In this document: piece after piece, positions 6,294 to 9,945 of the stretch | How the letters are laid out: every line of letters starts with the position of its first letter | How positions within the stretch are numbered: the stretch's first letter is position 1 | Origin: Bacteroidales bacterium UBA4353 | Lineage (GTDB): Bacteria; Bacteroidota; Bacteroidia; Bacteroidales; Paludibacteraceae | Direction: 5' to 3' | NCBI GenBank assembly: GCA_002394025.1 | Contig: DGSV01000044.1 | Coordinates: 1 to 9,945 of the forward strand | Length of the DNA stretch: 9,945 nt | Made by a program: the position numbers and the translations under genes | Notes under the pieces: model-generated | The model's database searches: none | What the model was told of the DNA's origin: nothing | What the model saw: the letters and a program-made list of their open reading frames with translations, nothing else

Positions 6294-8122
6294 CACAAAA
6301 TTCCGAAACTCTGGGCAAAATGAGCCTTTGGGGACTACTCAAGAAAATAGTCCCCTACGTAATGCCCTACAAAGTTCTTGTCATAAGCACTTTGACTCTC
6401 ACATTTCTTGGTTCTTTGATGGCGCAGGTTAACGCCGTGGTACTCGACCGCACGGTAGATACCATCAACGGTTTGGTGTCGGCACCTTCATTCGATTGGG
6501 ATAGCGCCACACGATTACTGCTCATTATTTCCGCCATCCTGCTCGGCAAAGAAGTCATAGCCGCAATAATCACCTTCGCGCAACGCTATTTCGGCGAACG
6601 GATGCGTATTATGGTCAGTCGCGACCTATCTGTGAATGTCATCACCAAGGTGCTGGCGTTCAAGATGGCTTACTTCTCTCGCGATGAAAACGAGCCCGGC
6701 AAGTTGCAGACACGCATCGACCGCGGTATTATGAGCCTGAGCAACACCGTCAACAACTTCTTCATAGACATCCTGCCACTCTTCACAAGCGCGATATTGG
6801 CACTAATACTCATGTTCTCCGCCAACGTTTACGTAGGGCTCGTAGCCCTGATTATCGTACCACTCTATTTCCTGATAACGAGTTATCAGGCGACACGCCT
6901 CAAGAACTGGCGCAAGACACTCTTCGGCAGCCGTCAGCAACTCTCGCAAGGCATCATGAATATTATACAGAGCATCACTGTCATCAAATCATTCAACCGC
7001 GAGGACATAGAACGCCAAAAGCAGGTACTGCTACAACAAGACATCACCGACCAGCAACTTGAAGTGCGCCGACTGGGTTTTATATTCGATGGTCTGAAAA
7101 GTTTTGTGGAACAGATAGGTACAGTGCTCATTATCATCCTTACGGCATATCTGGTACTGATAGACTATCCGGGTATGAGCATAGGCAAGATAATGTATCA
7201 CGTAATGCTTTTCGCTAATGTCAGCGCCCCAATACGTCAACTACACCGCATTTATGACGACATGAACGACGCGTTGATATATGCCGAGAGTTTCTTCGGC
7301 ATAATTGATAATGAGGCCGATACGGAGTCCAAAGGTGGCATAAAGCCGGCAAACATAGGCGGCACGCTGACTATGTCGCACGTTGACTTTACCTACCACA
7401 ATGGCACCAAAGCGCTCACAGACATCACGCTGGAAATACCTCAAGGCAAAATAACGGCACTCGTGGGACTGAGCGGAGCCGGCAAGAGCACTATCGTCAA
7501 CCTGCTTGATAAATTCTATAGTCCCGACAGTGGCAACATAACCCTTGACGGCATTGCACTTGACCAATGGGACACACAGTACCTGCGCGACAACATAGGA
7601 CTCGTGCTGCAGAAAAACCATATCTTCCAAGGCACTATTGAGGAAAACATCATTTACGGCAACCCACAAGCCACACATCAGGACGTGATTCGCGCCGCAA
7701 AACAAGCGTATATCTACGATCAAATCATGCAACTTCCGCAAGGCTTCAACAGCCAAGCACTACAACTGAGCGGAGGACAACAACAACGCATAGCCATAGC
7801 GCGTATGTTCATCAAAAATCCGCCTATCATATTCCTTGACGAACCCACGGCAAGCCTCGACGCCGTAGCAACGGAACAAATCAAAAACAGCATTGACGCC
7901 ATAAAACAAGGACGCACGGTGATCATCATCTCACATAATATGGGACAAATCATCGATGCCGACATCATTCACGTGCTCGACCACGGACGCGTAGTGCAAA
8001 GCGGTTCGCCGGAACAGGTTTATAAACAAGGGGGACTATATAAAGATATTTTCGACGCCAGCGCCAGAAGCCTCAATGTCGAAAAAATGTACAGCGTAAA
8101 GCAAAATGCCGTAGAAGAGTAA
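6290..8122 (+). CDS. ABC exporter half-transporter (membrane and ATPase domains fused)
   Basis: A 610-residue exporter-type ABC protein expected to act as a dimer in the inner membrane. The membrane domain has about six helices, near 28-50, 75-98, 157-177, 180-200, 272-292 and 298-316. The ATPase domain follows from about 365: Walker A GLSGAGKST (393-401, Lys399), Q-loop Gln441, signature LSGGQQQR (from 493), Walker B IIFLDEP (Asp517, Glu518), D-loop SLD and H-loop His549. All catalytic residues are intact, and the length is normal for the family. There is no N-terminal peptidase domain, so it is not a bacteriocin-processing type. The start at ATG 6290 overlaps the preceding stop by 4 nt; upstream in-frame sequence to 6200 lies inside the DUF2284 gene and looks like shadow. 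The substrate (lipid, peptide, drug or glycan) cannot be told from sequence. Confidence 0.95.
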   Translation: MTQNSETLGKMSLWGLLKKIVPYVMPYKVLVISTLTLTFLGSLMAQVNAVVLDRTVDTINGLVSAPSFDWDSATRLLLIISAILLGKEVIAAIITFAQRYFGERMRIMVSRDLSVNVITKVLAFKMAYFSRDENEPGKLQTRIDRGIMSLSNTVNNFFIDILPLFTSAILALILMFSANVYVGLVALIIVPLYFLITSYQATRLKNWRKTLFGSRQQLSQGIMNIIQSITVIKSFNREDIERQKQVLLQQDITDQQLEVRRLGFIFDGLKSFVEQIGTVLIIILTAYLVLIDYPGMSIGKIMYHVMLFANVSAPIRQLHRIYDDMNDALIYAESFFGIIDNEADTESKGGIKPANIGGTLTMSHVDFTYHNGTKALTDITLEIPQGKITALVGLSGAGKSTIVNLLDKFYSPDSGNITLDGIALDQWDTQYLRDNIGLVLQKNHIFQGTIEENIIYGNPQATHQDVIRAAKQAYIYDQIMQLPQGFNSQALQLSGGQQQRIAIARMFIKNPPIIFLDEPTASLDAVATEQIKNSIDAIKQGRTVIIISHNMGQIIDADIIHVLDHGRVVQSGSPEQVYKQGGLYKDIFDASARSLNVEKMYSVKQNAVEE

Positions 8123-8124
8123 AA

Positions 8125-8156
8125 TTTGCGTATTTGACAAAAAAACGTTACTTTTG
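8125..8156 (+). promoter_or_regulatory. Bacteroides-type promoter for the MBL/beta-CASP gene
   Basis: TTTG (8125-8128), 20 bp, then TACTTTTG (8149-8156) matches the -33 and -7 elements, starting just 3 bp after the stop codon of the ABC transporter gene. The expected leader is about 30 nt, A/T-rich and without a Shine-Dalgarno sequence. It suggests that the downstream gene is transcribed independently of the glycogen synthase operon. Confidence 0.7.
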
Positions 8157-8192
8157 AAATCTTAATTAACCCATCAAAATCTAATACATGTT

Positions 8193-9602
8193 ATGACCAT
8201 ACAATTCTGCGGTGCCGCCCGTGAGGTTACGGGCAGCAAACACTTGATAACCACCAAATCCGGCAAGAAGATACTCCTCGACTGCGGAATGTTTCAGGGC
8301 AAAGGCCTGGAAACTGACGCCATGAACCGCAACCTCGGTTTCAACCCGCGGGAGATAGACCATATCATTCTCTCCCATGCCCATATCGACCATTCTGGAC
8401 TCATCCCCTATATGTATAAAAAAGGCTTTCGGGGCTCCGTGATATGCACACCCGCCACGCGCGACCTATGCACGCTGATGTTGCTCGATTCGGCACATAT
8501 TCAGGAACTTGACGCCAAATGGTACAACAAAAAAATGGAGCGTAAACACGGACAACCCATTGTGCCTATATACACCGCCGAACACGCACAGCGCTGCATG
8601 AAGCTGTTCATCACCGTGGACTACGGACGACGTTTTTACATCAACAACGATATCAGCGTCAAATTCTTCAATTCAGGCCACATGCTCGGCAGCGCCATCA
8701 CGTGCATCGACATCAAAGAGGACGGTCACAAAACACGTATCACCTACACCGGCGACATCGGACGACCCAACAACCGCATACTATGTCCCCCTGAGCCATT
8801 CCTGCAAACCGACTACCTGATTTGTGAATCAACATACGGCGACAGGCTGCATGAGGAGCGCACCATAGATAACAACCGACTACTCAATATCGTTGAAGAC
8901 ACCTGCGTCAAACGAAGAGGCAAACTCATAATACCATCATTCAGCATAGGACGCACGCAGGAAATAGTCTATTCACTCAACGAACTCTATAATGAGGGAC
9001 GGCTACCAAAAATCAACACCTACGTTGATAGCCCACTATCGGTGAATGCCACAGAAGTCTTCCGACTCTACACCGAGCAGATGAACGAGTCTGTGCAAGA
9101 CATCATGCGCAACGACCCCGACCCCTTCGGATTCAACACCCTGCACTATATCACTCGCTCGGGCGAGAGCAAGAGGCTCAATAGTTCTTCCGAACCGGCT
9201 ATCATAATATCTGCCTCGGGAATGCTCGAAGCCGGACGAGTCAAACACCATGTGGCTAATCATATCGAAGACCCGTCAACAACAATCCTCATCGTGGGCT
9301 ACTGTACTCCCAGTTCCCTGGGAGCGCGCATACAGCAGCCCGACCTCAAGGAGATATCCATCTTCGGAATTACACACCCTGTGCGAGCGCATATCGAAAA
9401 GATTGAAGGTTTCTCGGGACATGGCGACTACAAAGAAATGCTCGATTACATAACATCATGCCAAGACCCCGAACGCATCAAAGGCGTCTTCATCGTACAC
9501 GGTGAACAGTCAGCGCAGCAGCACTATGCCGAACACCTGCGCCATGCCGGTTTCCATAACATCACCATCCCCGACAAAGGCGAAACATTCGAACTGAATT
9601 GA
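8193..9602 (+). CDS. Metallo-beta-lactamase/beta-CASP family protein, predicted RNase
   Basis: A 469-residue cytoplasmic metal-dependent nuclease of the beta-CASP group (CPSF73 and Thermus TTHA0252 relatives), predicted to cut or degrade RNA. The N-terminus QFCGAAREVTGS is typical of the TTHA0252-like branch. Zinc-site motifs are complete: SHAHIDH (His62, His64, Asp66, His67), GHMLGS (His163) and TGDIG (Asp188). Beta-CASP motifs follow: CESTYGDR (Glu212), then PSFSIGRTQE, SASGMLEAGR, FSGHGDY (His410) and VHGE (His436). Length and order match a full, active protein. RNA as substrate is family knowledge; some members are poorly tested. ATG 8193 is preceded by an A/T-rich leader under its own promoter, and a two-codon ATG TTA TGA overlaps the start. 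No clear intrinsic terminator follows. Confidence 0.92.
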   Translation: MTIQFCGAAREVTGSKHLITTKSGKKILLDCGMFQGKGLETDAMNRNLGFNPREIDHIILSHAHIDHSGLIPYMYKKGFRGSVICTPATRDLCTLMLLDSAHIQELDAKWYNKKMERKHGQPIVPIYTAEHAQRCMKLFITVDYGRRFYINNDISVKFFNSGHMLGSAITCIDIKEDGHKTRITYTGDIGRPNNRILCPPEPFLQTDYLICESTYGDRLHEERTIDNNRLLNIVEDTCVKRRGKLIIPSFSIGRTQEIVYSLNELYNEGRLPKINTYVDSPLSVNATEVFRLYTEQMNESVQDIMRNDPDPFGFNTLHYITRSGESKRLNSSSEPAIIISASGMLEAGRVKHHVANHIEDPSTTILIVGYCTPSSLGARIQQPDLKEISIFGITHPVRAHIEKIEGFSGHGDYKEMLDYITSCQDPERIKGVFIVHGEQSAQQHYAEHLRHAGFHNITIPDKGETFELN

Positions 9603-9728
9603 ATTTGCAACTGCCCGCATTCCCTAGCTACTACAAAAGTTAGTACAATTTATTGATGAAATTTGGAGATTTTGGAATTTTATCTAATTTTACTCCCAAA
9701 ACAGAGATGCATTATGTCATAGATAAGG
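9603..9728 (+). other. AT-rich intergenic gap with a weak promoter-like site
   Basis: This gap separates the beta-CASP gene from the AAA ATPase. It is more AT-rich than the genes around it, and no stem-loop followed by a T run is obvious. A possible weak promoter is TTTG (9662-9665), 19 bp, TAATTTTA (9685-9692), which misses the last G of TAnnTTTG. It also holds ATG 9714, in frame with the downstream gene but closed by TAG at 9720-9722. Confidence 0.4.
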
Positions 9729-9945
9729 ATTGTCAAACGGAAGATATACGACCGAAAGCTCCTATGGATGCAGGAACGTGTCGGCAAGACCGCACTTTTG
9801 GTCAAAGGTGCCCGACGGGTAGGCAAGTCCACCATTGTTGAAGAGTTTACACGTCAGGAGTATGAAACATACATGCTTATAGATTTTTCAAAAGCATCGG
9901 AAGATGTTAAATCGCTTTTTAACGACCTGATGGATCTTGACTATA
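9729..9945 (+). CDS. AAA+ ATPase, 5' part only; abnormal start
   Basis: The 5' part of a P-loop ATPase resembling the AAA_14/DUF4143-type ATPases common in Bacteroidales, which are usually around 400 residues; the function of these proteins is largely unknown. The visible frame reads KRKIYDRKLL near the start, then TALLVKGARRVGKSTIVEEF, where GARRVGKS is the Walker A motif (Lys codon at 9825-9827), then YMLIDFSKAS, and it continues off the right edge. The beginning is odd. Family members start a few residues before the KRKIY-like segment, but here no ATG, GTG or TTG is in frame there. The closest candidate is ATT at 9729, giving a Val-Lys-Arg-Lys start. ATG 9714 is followed by Ser and TAG, and ATG 9768 would drop the conserved N-terminus. 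It may use a rare start, be mutated (pseudogene), or contain a sequence error. Confidence 0.7.
   Translation, partial: MVKRKIYDRKLLWMQERVGKTALLVKGARRVGKSTIVEEFTRQEYETYMLIDFSKASEDVKSLFNDLMDLDY

Noticed and set aside
7241..7756. 171-codon minus-strand open frame
   Set aside because: Antisense to the ATPase domain of the ABC exporter, which has intact catalytic motifs in the plus frame; explained as a shadow.
9603..9660. Terminator after the beta-CASP gene
   Set aside because: The only pairing near ACTACAAAAGTTAGT has about 4 bp arms and no following T run, too weak to call.
9653..9841. 62-codon plus-strand open frame
   Set aside because: It is out of frame with the Walker A coding sequence, which is the real gene here; no family features are seen.

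Overview
The window looks like chromosomal DNA of a member of the order Bacteroidales (Bacteroidota); the genus cannot be fixed from sequence alone. The support is three promoters of the Bacteroides type (TTTG, 19-20 bp, TAnnTTTG), genes that lack Shine-Dalgarno sequences and have A/T-rich leaders, lipoprotein polysaccharide exporters with a C-terminal membrane helix, a tyrosine kinase ending in Tyr-Gly repeats, and a eukaryotic-type (GT3) glycogen synthase.

Left half (1-3993, minus strand): an exopolysaccharide or capsule export operon read right to left. It starts at a promoter near 4003-4033. It holds two tandem Wza-like outer-membrane export lipoproteins (3160-3993 and 2402-3163, overlapping by 4 nt). 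After a 30 bp gap comes a large fused chain-length regulator and BY-type tyrosine autokinase (start at 2371), which runs off the left edge inside its Tyr-Gly repeat tail. Together they would form the envelope-spanning export machine and its phosphorylation switch. The sugar-specific genes would lie to the left, outside the window.

Centre (3994-4113): a 120 bp divergent intergenic region with two well-formed, back-to-back promoters and two short inverted repeats.

Right half (4114-8122, plus strand): a tightly coupled three-gene operon. Its genes are a GT3 glycogen synthase, a cysteine-rich DUF2284 putative metal-binding protein (1 nt overlap, GTG start) and an ABC exporter half-transporter (4 nt overlap). 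A separate promoter at 8125-8156 then drives a metallo-beta-lactamase/beta-CASP predicted RNase (8193-9602). After a 126 bp AT-rich gap, the 5' part of an AAA+ ATPase of the 'GARRVGKS' type runs off the right edge. It has no ordinary start codon: the nearest upstream in-frame ATG is followed two codons later by TAG.

I saw no rRNA, tRNA, CRISPR array, insertion sequence or convincing intrinsic terminator. Most of the window is ordinary accessory and housekeeping content. I found no clearly new system. The points most worth a second look are the Tyr-Gly hexamer repeat in the kinase tail, the divergent promoter region, the coupling of a DUF2284 protein to glycogen synthase and an exporter, and the abnormal start of the last gene.
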